Part shown: one piece after another, positions 20,421-32,590 of the stretch | Position numbering within the stretch: position 1 is the stretch's first letter | Layout of the letters: the number at the start of each line of letters is the position of its first letter | Source: Astropecten irregularis | Taxonomy: Eukaryota; Echinodermata; Asteroidea; Paxillosida; Astropectinidae | Length of the DNA stretch: 64,000 nt | Direction: 5' to 3' | Assembly: GCA_963971285.1 (NCBI GenBank) | Contig: OZ020244.1 | Span: 19,468,001 to 19,532,000 of the forward strand | Notes under the pieces: generated by a model | Database searches by the model: none | What the model saw: only the letters and a program-made list of their open reading frames with translations | What the model was told of the DNA's origin: nothing | Program-made: the position numbers and the translations under genes

Positions 20421-23400
20421 ATGCTTCTGACCATCCTTTCTGCGGCCACTGCTGGACTGAGTGGCCTGGCGGCCATTCTGTTCCTACGGGCCATCACAGC
20501 CAAGTCTAGGCAACCAAAGCCCTCTGGCCTGTCATTAGACACGGACCATTTTGATGGAAATCAGAAGATTAAGACCAACTTGCAAGAAGCTATCACGTAT
20601 GAGACAATCTCTCGCATGCCAGGCGACATCAACTATGATGAAATTTTGAAGTTTCATGCGTTTTTACAAAGAGGTAAGTAATATACAATTCAGTGCAAGT
20701 AACAAACTGCTGCAAACTGCTCATCAACCAAAGTACTAATGACGTGAACTAAAATATCAAAATACTTGGAGTAAGAAGGGCCTGACATTTCCATCCTAGC
20801 AGGGTCTTTCTCAAAAGCTAAATTTTCAGAGTTAGAGAAGGGCCGTGCAATTTGATCCTAGCAGGATCATTCTCAAAGGTTAAATGGTGAGAGTTAGGAG
20901 GGCCAGATGTTTCAATCCCAGCAGGATCTTTTTCGAGGACCTTTGAGAAAGATCCTGCTCGGATCAAAATATCAGGCCCTCCTCATATAAGTCTAGTACA
21001 ATCGTAGCACAACTTTTGTTGAATGACCCATATGATGAAAGAATATGAATGTGCCCTCATTCAAGTATGGCAGGATTTTAGAGCTCTCATCAGACTACAG
21101 TTTCTTAATCAGTCTGTTACGTACAATGACTACTTGATGAATTTCTGGATACTTCCCACAGCTTTCCCGAAGGTTCACAGTTCCCCGCTGGTGAAGAAGG
21201 AGATCATAAATACCTACAGCCTACTCTACACCATCGAAGGGACCAACCCCTCTTTGAAACCATACATTCTAGCGGCCCACATGGACGTTGTGCCAGTGGA
21301 TGGTCAAAATTGGGACGTGCCACCGTTCGAAGGGAGAGAGCAGGACGGATGCATCTATGGAAGGGGAACGATAGATGACAAGCATTCGTTGATGGTAAGA
21401 TGATCGCTGGACAAACACAAATTCCCTCCATTCACTGCTAATTTGTATCAGACACGAATGAGCTACCAATTATATGTCCAAAACTTGGGTTTTTTTTTAT
21501 TGTGTCGATACCAAATTGCTAATTGTCCTCAGAATTGTCATGATTGCATTGGTAATTGAAAATAAGGTTTTTGGCCTTTCAGTATCTACTATGCACCCAG
21601 AAGTTCCTAATGTTAGTAATGTGCTTGTGAGCAAAATTCAAAATCCTCTATCAATGCAGGATTTGAACCTTGGACTCCTGCTTTTCTGGTGTGGATGTCT
21701 CATCTGGGCCCAATTTCATGGAATCTGTGACCATTACCAAAAAGTTCTTTGCTTACGGTGTTATACTTTTTTCGGTTACGGTTAGCTTATTTCACGGTTT
21801 AAAAGCAAGGAATTGCTGCCGAATGCAATAGAAAATTCTTCGATATTCGAAAGTTCACGCATAGCAGTGCCCTTTATCACAAAAATAGGTCATAACGGAT
21901 TCCATGAAATTGGGCCCAGTTGGACCGCCTGATTTTAGCAAGGTTTTTATGGGTCGATCTGGAAATTTCTAGTGGTTGGGTGTGGCAGTTAATCAGATGT
22001 CATGTTCTGTTGCAAACATAAGCAATTTATACTTGTGTTAAGTAATGGTATGCCCATACAGGCACCTTGTCAAAACCTTGAATCTCAGAATGAAGCCGCA
22101 ACAATTCTGTCATATGCAAGGGGCTACTATGATACAGAGACCGATGGCTTTGAATGATTTTGAATTTGAGCTCATAACTAAAGACAATGGATGGCACATC
22201 TATAATTTCATTGCAGGGGATCGAGGCAAATGTTACACATTTTGCAGCAACCTGGTGAAATGACAAAATTCTTCTGTAAGTTCCACTTATCACTATTTTA
22301 TATCTATCTTGAATAGGGCATTCTTGAGGCGCTAGAGTACCGGCTGGAGAAGCAGGAGAAACCTACCAGGACCTTGTATCTATGCTTCGGCCATGATGAG
22401 GAGGTGAGGCTTGGCTGAAGATCTGGGGCCAATTTCACGGCGCTGCTTAGCACAAACATTTGCTAAGGATGACATTTCAGTCTTAGTAAAAACAGGGTCA
22501 ACAACCAAATATCCATGTGTTGTGTAACCTTGTATTGTGATTGTTTTTTGGCTGTTGTTGACTGACCATGAACATCAAATGGAATTTTTAACTGTGTTTG
22601 TTTTATTGGGCAAGACATTTTTGTGCTAAGCAAACTTCCGTGCTTAGCAGCGCAGTGAAATTGGCCCCTGGAGCCAATTTCATAGAGGTGCTTAAGCACA
22701 ACAAATTTGCTTTTAAAGCATGAAAAGTCTTCCTTAATCAAACAGGATTGCCAACCAAATTTTCATGTGATGTTTACTGCTTTTGACTTCTATTCGGCCA
22801 TTGTTTGCTGAGCATAACATTCACAAGGAGTTTTGACTGGCATACTGATTTTATTTACCAATGTTTTTTATGTGTAAGCAAATTTTGGTGCTAAAACAGC
22901 TCTATGAAATTGGCCCCAGCAAACCGCCTGGTCCAAAGCGTAGTAAAATTCCATTCAGCTTGTAAGGTTACCAACTGATATCATTTGCTTACAGCTAATT
23001 GTTCTCAGCTGAATTTTGCTGTATAGCAGAAATCTTTGCTAAGCTTCATTTTCCACTAAGCTCTATGTAGTTAATTGCAGGTGTTGGCTTTTACTTTATA
23101 GTGATATATATTTTTTTGGTTGGGGTTGGGGGGGAGGGGGTAAGCAGCATCAAGATTACACAAGGACCAGGCTGTTAAGCATGTAGATATTTATTATAAA
23201 TTTTGAACTGTATTCTGCTTGTAGGTTACAGGAGTTGACGGTGCGGCCAACATCGGCAAGACCCTTTTTGAGCGGGGCATACAGGCAGAGTTTCTGTTGG
23301 ACGAGGGCTACAGCATCCTGCAGGGTGTAATGAGCAACGTCAGCCAGCCGGTCGGTCTAATCGGCGTGTCGGAAAAGGGTTACCTGACTGTGAAGTTGAG

Positions 23401-26400
23401 CGTGAACTGCGCCAAGACTGGACACTCCTCCATGCCACCGGCAGAAACCAACATTGGAATATTGGCCAAGGCCGTTTCAAAGTAAGCACTTTGATAAAAA
23501 CTCAGATTTGCAGCATTTCCAATTTTGCCAGTATTTTAGTGGTTTCTTCAGAAAGGGCTCAGAAAGTGCGTGGCTTCATAGCTTCTGACCAAAGAAAGGG
23601 TGTCAAAAGTTTGGGACAGGGCCAATATGAGGCAGCTCAGTTGGTAGAGTGTGGGAGATTGCAGGTTCAAATCGTCCTTCAGTCAGTTTTCTTTCTTCTT
23701 CTCTAAAATAACCGCTGTTCCTCTATTTTGTTCTCATTTGAAACAGACTTGAGCAGAACCCCTTCCCCAGCATGTTTGGTACAGGTGTGGAGTACGACAG
23801 TTTTGTCCATATAGCACCAGAGGTAAATGAACTCACTAACCCCTTCGGCCAACATCGGCAAGGCTTGAGGACATACCTAAAAAGCTATTAATTCATTGCT
23901 GTGCAACAATTCACCTGGGGTGCGTTCCGCTTGCGCGAAAATACGCAAACATGTTCACGCCGTTTGCGTTACGCTTGGATTTTGTAGTGGAACGCACACG
24001 CAACAAACTGCGAACATATGTTGCGTACTGCGTCCATCTTTCATTCGATGTTGTTAGCCAACTTCAGCAAACACCTCCTCTAAACCGTTTGCTATGTTAG
24101 GCGAACGTTGTGTGCGTGTTTGGCGAACAACGCGTTCCGGATTGAAAACGGTGGCGCACATTGTGCGCCGTGCGAGTAGTTAGCTGGAGTGGAACGCACC
24201 CCAGGTATGAAGCCATAGAGATGCTGCATTTTGCTGAAGATGACTAGAGAATAGATAGACTCTTTGACACTTTGACACACTTCGACAGCCCGAATATGGG
24301 TATCTATATTCCACAAGGCCACCCGTGGTCCCTGTCTATCTTGTGAGCATGTTTTTAACATGTTTGTATGATGATCATGATGATGTTCTTTTGCTTGTAT
24401 TTCAGTTGAATTACCCAGTCAAGTTGGTAATGTCTAACTTGTGGCTCTTCAAAAAACTTGTTGAAAGGTAATTGTGAAGTTTGTTCTTGTAGTAGTACGT
24501 GTTGTGGGTTTTTTCTTTTCTTTGGAAGGGTGGAGGGGGGGGGGGGGGCGGGGATGGAGAGGCGAAAACATAACAAGATAATAAGCAATTGAATTGAACT
24601 TTTGAGAATTTGGTAATTGTTCTTTGGCTGATTTGTGTGGTGTTAGCTTTGCGTGTTTCAATTTTGACCTCAGCATCTGTGAGTTTTACTATTGGCGTTT
24701 CAAATGCCCAAGAGTCGGCCCAGGCAGGTTATAACTAAGTCATGGAACAATGAAAGATTTGACTTGTGATGACCACTGTGACTACTGACTAGTCACACAA
24801 CAGCTCCGAGCTGAACTTAGCCCCATTAATAAATTTGGCCTTGAAATTGTAATGAATCTGCCAAAGTCAAATATTTTTGCAGTGCATGTGACCAACTTGA
24901 CCAAATTGTGCCATCAAGTACCAATTTATAACCAGTTGTCTTCGCTGTAAAATCTTGTACTGAAAAACAAGATAATCAGGTTTAACTATGATTTTGCATT
25001 AACAAACTCTCTCTCTTTATTGTTTATGACTCTTCAGAATTATGAAGCGAAAGGAAAGCACCAAAGCGTTGCTGCACACAACGACAGCCGTCACCATATT
25101 CAAAGGAGGCATGAAGGTCTGTGGCTTGTGTACTATTTTTTACAACCCTTTTCTCCTAGAAGGCTTAAAATATAGGCATTTCTAGTCTGGCCAGTTAATT
25201 TTTAATATGTTCAAAGATATTATCTTGTTGACTTACTCCATTAAAATCCCAGGGTTTAAAAATAATGGAAAGATTTATACCACAAGTGCAGCATAAACCC
25301 TTGGAAAGTTCTTTTCCAATTCTGTGCAGTGATATTGTGGTAATAACATCTCAAGTCTGAATTTGGGTCAGGATTTATTAGAACTGGGTTTCGGTTCCAC
25401 CAAGGCAATGGAGGTTTGTTCTTGGCCTTCCCCTTGGCGTCCTTCCAAATGTTTCTAGTCAACATTTCCGTTTCTATCACAGACGTTTCCTTTGAATGGC
25501 AGAAAATCATTGCCTGATTGGGAATAAAGTTCACTTACCGTTCATTTTAGTTAATTTGCTTGAGTAGTTTGTGATTGACACAACTTCATGTCCACAATCA
25601 CTCTTTGTACCCCACCTACATGATTTGACAGGTTTTTGATGAGGCTTTGCTTCTTCCCCTATAAGGTGAACGTGCTGCCTCCTGACGCAACTGCAATTGT
25701 CAATCATCGCATCCATCCCAGTCAAACTGTACAGGAGGTAAGATAGTGATGAACTCGCGATTATTTATCAGAATTGCTTCATGATAAGTCACAGTTAGTG
25801 TGCATTTTGGGTCCATTTGTGACGGCTGCAATCAACAAAACACATGGCGTGGCTGTAAAACAGTTCTTTTTCAGCAATGGTCTTAATTAAGGTGACATTC
25901 TTTCGCAAGAGCATCCAGTTGCACGGGTCAGGATTTTGCTGAAATTGCATCACATACATTCACACCAAAGATAGTAGCAGCGCAAGATAGCCTACTCAGC
26001 CCAAAAAGTGAAGTATCATTGGGCCGCCATTTTAGTAAGCAACAGATAGAGCTATTTCATTATCATTATTAAGGCCTATTATTATTATTATTCACTCGGC
26101 CAGAATTACACACCAAATGAAAACATTAAATTTGGCTTACTAAAATGGCCGTCTGTGCGTACTTCATCAGGTTGCGCATGATTTTGAAAGAGTAGGCTAT
26201 CTTGTGCAGCTATATGAGCTTTTACTCACACTGCAATCAGTGTCTAATTTCCAAAAAAAAAGTTTTCAAACAGACAAATTAACTGACCTTAACAGATGTG
26301 GGATTGTGTGTTTGTGATGAGGTTCAATATGCTGCTTAAAATATTAAGAGCAGATGTATATCAGGTCTTTGATGCTTCCCTGGCTTTGACTCCTAGGTCC

Positions 26401-28185
26401 TAGAACGTGACAGGCATCTCATCAATGATGACCGGGTCAAGATGGAGGTGCTACAGACTAAAGAATCATTTGTCCCTTCCCCGTATGATGAGAAGTGCTT
26501 TGCCTACCAGTCCATCGGCCAGAGCATCCAGCAGGTCTTTCCTGAAGCCATCATTGCCCCAGGTAGGTCCCTCATCCTGTTCCTCAGTCCATGCTCCGAC
26601 CCTAACCTCCTGAAGCATCCAGCAGGTCTTTTCTGATGCCATCATTGCCCCAGGTAGGTCCCGCATTCTGTTCCTCAGTCCATGCTCCGACCCCAACCTC
26701 CTGAAGCATCCAGCAGGTCTTTCCTGAAGCCATCATTGCCCCTGGTAGGTCCCTCATCCTGTTCCTCAGTCCATGCTCCGACCCTAACCTCCTCAAGCAT
26801 CCAGCAGGTCTTTCCTGAAGCCATCATTGCCCCAGGTAGGTCCCGCATCCTGTTCCTCAGTCCATGCTCCGATCCCAACCTCCTCATCAAGCATCAAGCA
26901 GGTCTTTCCTGAAGCCATCATTGCCCCAGGTAGGTCCCTCATCCTGTTCCTCAGTCCATGCTCCGACCCTAACCTCCTGAAGCATCCAGCAGGTCTTTCC
27001 TGAAGCCATCATTGCCCCAGGTAGGTCCCGCATCCTGTTCCTCAGTCCATGCTCTGACCCCAACCTCGGCCTGAAGCTAGTTATTCACATGATACCTCAT
27101 CAAACAGACACAGAGCCATCTCTGCCCTCACTGGTACCCACCCACCCTATGGTGGCCACTCCAAGTGCTTGGTGACAACATGTCTTGCTCAGAGTTGCTA
27201 TCTGCGGAATTATCTTTGTGATCTTGATGCAACAGACCACACAGTGGCAGCACCCAAGTTCCCCACTGTGTACCACCGTTTCTCTTTTGTTTTCCTTTTT
27301 TGTCCCAAATTTATTACTCTTCCTTGAAGGTTTTGTTCAGTTGGCAAAATACCATTAGTCGTTACCATCCTAGTTTTAGCTCAGTTGAGCTGTCAAGGGC
27401 TCTGCAGTGGCCATTCATGTAATATGCCCTGCATCAGTGTGATGGAGCAACTAAGGATTGTAACAATCCTTTGTTTCTTTATCACGATCACCTGCAGGAT
27501 TATTAGGCCTATGAACTCTGATGATTGACACAGGGCCTTTACGAAACTATGCTTGAGGCTAGGCTTGGGTCTCATTTCGCTACCACCATTTGAGGCCCAC
27601 AAAACGAAACAAAGGGATTGGGCCACGTGATGTAGCCAAAGAATGGCTCCAGCTTTGCAGTGTATATCAAGCCCTTCATTTCATTTAGGACAAAAAAGGG
27701 TGGCGGCAACATAAATCCCTCAAGTCTCATTTAATAAAGGCCCACAGTGTCGGAATTTTTGTGGCTATATGGCTTGAACTCACACAGGAGTCTATGGAAA
27801 GCGGTTGCAGCCGCTATCTCGCCACTACCATAGACTCATGTGTAATGTCAAGCCATAGCTATGTACGGTACCTAGTGATGTTATGACTTCACTGCAATGG
27901 CATATTCTCCAAATGCCATAGAATGTGCTAATTCTCATTCCTAAAAAAATACCTTCAGTTGTCATTTTTTTGTTAATCCAACCAGCAATTCTCCTGGCCA
28001 ACACTGACACGGTCCACTACACCAAAGTGACCGAGAAGCTCTACCGATTTTTCCCGACATACACGCAGCCAGAGGACATCCTACGATTCCACGGCGTGAA
28101 CGAGAGGATCAGAATCAAGAACTACGAACAAGTGGTCAAGTTCTACTACATCCTCATGCACCATGCCGACAGGGAGCACTTGTAA
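20421..28185 (+). CDS. PM20D1: PM20D1-like M20 peptidase (N-fatty-acyl amino acid synthase/hydrolase)
   Basis: PM20D1 is a secreted zinc enzyme that reversibly joins fatty acids to amino acids. Coding exons: 20421-20673, 21162-21394, 22317-22403, 23225-23481, 23747-23822, 24406-24467, 25038-25116, 25666-25737, 26397-26562, 27986-28185; together 494 residues and TAA (human about 502). The start is the first Met in frame; a TGA stands at 20394-20396. Residues 1-24 are hydrophobic (signal peptide or anchor), followed by KSRQPK. M20 ligand and catalytic positions are present: H124 and D126 (AAHMDVVP), D156 (GRGTIDDK), E190/E191 (GHDEE), D217 (LDEGYS) and H464 (FHGVNE). An acceptor-like site at 20387 suggests a further non-coding 5' exon. 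All phases agree and there are no breaks. Multiple PM20D1 paralogues are common in invertebrates, so strict orthology is not claimed. Confidence 0.93.
20690..20990. repeat. Dispersed repeat, AACTGCTGCAAACTGCTCAT family
   Basis: Begins GTGCAAGTAACAAACTGCTG and contains three degenerate phrases like GGGCCTGAxxTTTxxATCCTAGCAGG-ATCTTTCTCAAAGG. Related copies: 42765-42895 (plus), 55110-55240 (minus) and a piece at 47880-47980. Lies in PM20D1 intron 1. Confidence 0.65.
21705..21918. repeat. Foldback hairpin, GGGCCCAATTTCATGGAATC family
   Basis: Left TGGGCCCAATTTCATGGAAT, right ATTCCATGAAATTGGGCCCA, with inner GTAACGGTTA-like arms. Other members are at 46993-47226 and 50263-50523. Confidence 0.75.
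22424..22919. repeat. Two back-to-back foldback hairpins, GGGGCCAATTTCA..GCTGCTTAGCAC family
   Basis: 22424-22671 and 22670-22919, each beginning TGG(G/A)GCCAATTTCA with GCTTAGCACAAA and ending in the complement TTTGCTAA/GCTTAGC...TGAAATTGGCCCC. The central part (TGTTTTATTGGG, GACCATGAACATCAAATGGA) is shared with 47983-48225 and 48661-48901. Located in PM20D1 intron 3. Confidence 0.75.
23637..23705 (+). repeat. tRNA-like SINE fragment
   Basis: CAGCTCAGTTGGTAGAGTG (box A) and AGGTTCAAATCG (box B) followed by TCAGTCAGTTTTCTTTCTTC, the junction seen in the better copies at 42627 and 60600. The anticodon arm is not tRNA-like and there is no matching acceptor stem, so this is a SINE piece. Confidence 0.5.
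23914..24205. mobile_element. 292-bp inverted-repeat MITE
   Basis: Termini CCTGGGGTGCGTTCCGCT and complement AGTGGAACGCACCCCAGG. The interior is built of TGCGTTACGC, GTGGAACGCAC and similar words in both orientations. Target duplication is ambiguous. Lies in PM20D1 intron 5. Confidence 0.7.
26523..27066 (+). repeat. Six tandem copies of the 3' end of PM20D1 exon 9 plus its donor
   Basis: Units of 91 bases (one of 94) start at 26523, 26614, 26705, 26796, 26890 and 26981. Each contains AGCATCCAGCAGGTCTTTCC, CCATCATTGCCCCAG, the donor GTAGGTCC and the following intron bases to CTAACCTCC. Only the first is joined to the full exon 9 (26397-26562). The coding part of the extra copies, 28 bases after a CAG, is not a multiple of three, so including one would shift the frame. 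Confidence 0.9.
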
Positions 28186-28432
28186 AATGGACAACTGTGA
28201 CAGAGGGGAACATTAAGAAGGACTGTTTTTCAAAATCAGATTGAAATCCAAGGCATCTTGAATGATCGAGAGCCCATGGGGACAGTTGTATTCAGCCGGT
28301 GAACACAAAGAATTGCCAAGCCCTAATTGTCTGTTGAATGATTAAAAAAGGAAAACGCGTTAAATTTTCAGCCTAAATATGAACTGAACATTCCAATTGT
28401 ACCATCCAGTTTTCATAAATCAACACAATCCA

Positions 28433-28753
28433 AATAAATACCTGTCAAATAATTCTCTTTCAAAAGGTAAGATGGATTTTTGAGCTGGCGGCCTGGTGGC
28501 TGTTTGTAACATGTTTTTGTCTTTTGCTTAGGTCTTGAATAATGTTTACCGGTATTTTCTGGACAATTGACTTCATCATCATCCCCAGCTCCTTGAATCT
28601 ACAGTACTACCTACATATAAAACCCACCCCAAATCCTTGGCTATGTGGTACAGGGTAATTGGTTAAAATGAGCAACCTGTGAACCATGATTAAGAAATTT
28701 AATAGAATTGTAAAATTTTAAACCATATTTTATCCAATTACACTGTCAATAAA
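28433..28753 (+). promoter_or_regulatory. Candidate PM20D1 polyadenylation signals
   Basis: AATAAA at 28433-28438 and again at 28748-28753, 248 and 563 bases after the stop codon. The second is followed by TTGATGTGCACTTTTCT. Which is used cannot be told from sequence. Confidence 0.5.
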
Positions 28754-29369
28754 AATATATACCTCATCATATATTTTTGATGTGCACTTTTCTGGACCCT
28801 TACTTTGTATGACGATGGTAGTGCAACACAGTGGAAGACTTATCTATGTGATTTATGATAAACAGAATTAACAATATTAGTGAAAAAATCGGTCCAACAC
28901 CCACAAGTACACTTTTATATAATGAAATAAATATAATATATTTCAATTGATAGTGACCATTCATTATTGGTACAAATTATATACAGAAATATTTTTTTTA
29001 ATTGTCTTCATGGTTTATGTTGAGTTCTACGACTGTCATTTCCATGAATCTGTGATTATATAACCATTTGCAAATGGATGTATGTTTTTCTATCAACAAA
29101 GATAATGGTTGTAATCATCATTATTGTCAAAAAATTATTTATTTTTTTAATTAAAAATAAAGGAATTATATTGTGGTTAACTTCGTTTTAAATTTGCCAC
29201 TAATTTTGTTTAATTATAGTCAGCCCTACGGACAATATACAAACTAGGTACCCCCGGTAGGCCTATGCTTCCTAAGTGTGATACTATACATTTAGTGTTC
29301 AGATAACTTGGCAGACGACTGATTGAACTATTGAAATTGAAATTTTTCTGTTGTCACTGCTGCACTAGT

Positions 29370-30548
29370 GCCTTGATACCTCTAGCCTGCTTCGATGCCT
29401 CTAGTGCCTTGATGCCTCTGGTGCCTTGATGCCTCTATGGTGCCTCTGGTTCCTTGATGCCTCAATAGTGCCTCTGGTGCTTTGATGCCTCTATAGTGCC
29501 TCTGGTGCCTTGATGCCTCTATAGTGCCTCTGGTGCATTGATGCCTCAATAGTGCCTCTTTTGCTTTGATGCCTCTATAGTGCCTATGGTGCTTTGATGC
29601 CTCTATAGTGCCTCTGGTGCCTTGATGCCTCTATGGTGCATCTGGTGCATTGATGCCTCTATAGTGCCTCTGGTGCATTGATGCCTCTATAGTGCCTCTG
29701 GTGCCTTGATGCCTCTATGGTGCCTCTGGTTCCTTGATGCCTCAATAGTGCCTCTTTTGCTTTGATGCCTCTATAGTGCCTATGGTGCTTTGATGCCTCT
29801 ATAGTGCCTCGGGTGCCTTGATGCCTCTATGGTGCATCTGGTGCATTGATGCCTCTATAGTGCCTCTGGTGCCTTGATGCCTCTGGTGCATTGATGCCTC
29901 TATAGTGCCTCTGGTGCCTTGATGCCTCTGGTGCATTGATGCCTCTATGGTGCCTCTGGTGCCTTGATGCCTCTAGTGGTGCCTCTGGTGCCTTGATGCC
30001 TCTATAGTGCCTCTGGTGCCTTGATGCCTCTGGTGCATTGATGCCTCTATGGTGCCTCTGGTGCCTTGATGCCTCTATTGTGCCTCTGGTGCCTTGATGC
30101 CTCTATGGTGCCTTGATGCCTCTATGGTGCCTTGATGCCTCTATGGTGCCTCTGGTGCCTTGATGCCTCTAGTGCCTCAGGTGTCTTGATGCCTCTAGTG
30201 CGTCAGGTGTCTTGATGCCTCTACAGTGCCTCTGGTGCCTTGATGCCTCTATGGTGCCTCTGGTGTCTTGATGCCTCTACAGTGCCTCTGGTGCCTTGAT
30301 GCCTCTATGGTGCCTCTGGTGCCTTGATGCCTCTAGTGCCTCAGGTGTCTTGATGCCTCTACAGTGCCTCTGGTGCATTGATGCCTCTATGGTGCCTCTG
30401 GTGCCTTGATGCCTCTATAGTGCCTCTGGTGCCTTGATGCCTCTGGTGCATTGATGTCTCTATAGTGCCTCTGGTGCCTTGATGCATCTAGTGCCTCAGG
30501 TGTCTTGATGCCTCTACAGTGCCTCTGGTGCCTTGATACCTCTAACCT
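29370..30548 (+). repeat. 28-bp minisatellite, segment A
   Basis: Tandem TGCCTCTGGTGCCTTGATGC plus CTCTATAG units with many half-unit variants (GTGCCTCTG and GTGCCTTGATGCCTCTATA alternating); roughly forty unit lengths. TGA and TAG occur regularly, so it cannot be read as one protein. Confidence 0.92.
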
Positions 30549-31867
30549 GCTTTATGAAGCCTCAAGTCACCATATCACAACAAGCTGAAGCACTGACCCC
30601 CAGGTTGTCATAACCCTGTCATAGTCACACAATGACCCCCCCCCCCCCCCCTTCAAAAAAACTTGTTAAGGGTATACAAATTATGATAATCAGCTCGGCG
30701 CATTGATTTTGGGGCTACTATATAGTGTGGTGCATGCACCCCACAGACATTGAAAAAAGGAGAGAGTAAAAATCATCAACATCTAACTTCATGGGGACGG
30801 AGTACTCTTTAGGGCCTATCTACGTTTTGTCACACGCCGCCTTTGTTTCCTCCAAGAGGGCATCTGTATATATGACAATTTACCTATGTTTGGAGGAAAG
30901 TAAAGGTAGAAAAATGTGAAGATTACCTACTGTAATCGTGCTCTTGAGAGTATCGGCATCAGAATTCCCGAAATAATAATCGCAACAAGTTTGATGGCAT
31001 CTACAGAGCTCCGTATAATCGAAATCATCCATGCTATTAATTTTATTATTATTATTCATGATCAAGTTCGGATGTCATACAATGTCGCATGAATGATCCG
31101 TCATTTGGCATTGGAGTAGGCCCTATATATCAAAACATAATGCTTGAAAGACACAGACAAAGGTCTATTAGTATAATTAATGATTAGCCTGTGTATGCTT
31201 TTTGGTGAAAAACTGGGTTGACAAAGATTCAATGCAAATAAATCGTCCAAAGATCTTAATTTCTACTATTGATTGAACACGTCACTGTGAGTGCGTTCAA
31301 CAACGAAATGGCAACATATAAAATGCACGTTGACTACAATTTACATTGGCCGATCCGGAAGGTGTGTGTTCAATAAAATCAATCTAACAGCCACAAATCA
31401 ACAGCTTTGTGTTGTCGAGTAGAAGCCTAGAATCTATAGGGTTCAAAGCAAATACTCCCCACCAAAAAAGCAAAACTTCGCACACCTACCTTTCGATCGG
31501 TCTTTTTATTTGCGGTTTTAAGAACTTTAATCAGCTATTAATATAATATCATTAAAGGTAATATATACTTCGGTAAGAAACCAAAACAGATTTATAATAC
31601 ACAGAATTAACAATATTAGTGAAAAAATCGGTCCATCTGGGTGATGTACACTTTTATATAATGAAATGAATATTATATATTTCAATTGATAGTGACCATT
31701 CATTATTGGTACAAATTATATACAGATATATATTTTTTTATTGTCTTCATGGTTTATGTTGAGTTCTATGACTGTCATTTCCATGAATCTGTGATTATAT
31801 AATATTTAGATAACTTAGCAGATGACTGATTGAACTATTTAAATTGACATTTTTCTGCTGTCACTGC

Positions 31868-32590
31868 TGCACTGGTGTCTTGATACCTCTATAGTGCCTC
31901 CAGTGCATTTGATGCCCCTGGTGCATTGATGCCTCTATAGTGCCTTTGGTGCCTTGATGCCTCTATGGTGCCTATGGTGCCTCTGGTGCCTTGATGCCTC
32001 TAGGGTGCCTCTGGTTCCTTGATGCCTCAATAGTGCCTCTTTTGCTTTGATGCCTCTATAGTGCCTATGGTGCTTTGATGCCTCTATAGTGCCTCTGGTG
32101 CCTTGATGCCTCTATACTGCCTCTAGTGCCTTGGTGTCTTGATGCCTCTATGGTGCCTCTGGTGTCTTGATGCCTCTATAGTGCCTCTGGTGCCTTGATG
32201 CCTCTGGTGCCCTGATGCCTCTATAATGCCTCTAGTGCCTTGGTGTCTTGATGCCTCTATACTGCCTCTAGTGCCTTGGTGTCTTGATGCCTCTATGGTG
32301 CCTCTGGTGTCTTGATGCCTCTATAGTGCCTCTGGTGCCTTGATGCCTCTGGTGCATTGATGTCTCTATAGTGCCTCTGGTGCCTTGATGCCTCTGGTGC
32401 CTTGATGCCTCTGGTGCATTGATGCCTATCTATAGTGCCTCTGGTGTCTTGATGCCTCTAGTGGTGCCTCTGGTGCCTTGATGCCTCTATGGTGCCTCTG
32501 GTGCCTTGATGCCTCTGGTGCATTGATGTCTCTATAGTGCCTCTGGTGCCTTGATGCCTCTAGTGCCTCAGATGTCTTGATGCCTCTAAC
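31868..32590 (+). repeat. 28-bp minisatellite, segment B
   Basis: Same unit family as 29370-30548, bounded by the same sequences (CTGCTGCACTxGTG before, CTAACCTGCTTTATGAAGCC after). It is about 450 bases shorter, with more GTGCCTTGGTGTCTTGATGC variants. Segment C lacks the array. Confidence 0.92.

Noticed and set aside
26614..27066. Extra coding exons of PM20D1
   Set aside because: The 28-base copies are not a multiple of three and lack a pyrimidine tract before the CAG; the family needs no extra residues between exons 9 and 10.
29370..30548. Coding repeat protein from the 28-bp minisatellite
   Set aside because: TGA and TAG are part of the repeat unit; no frame stays open.
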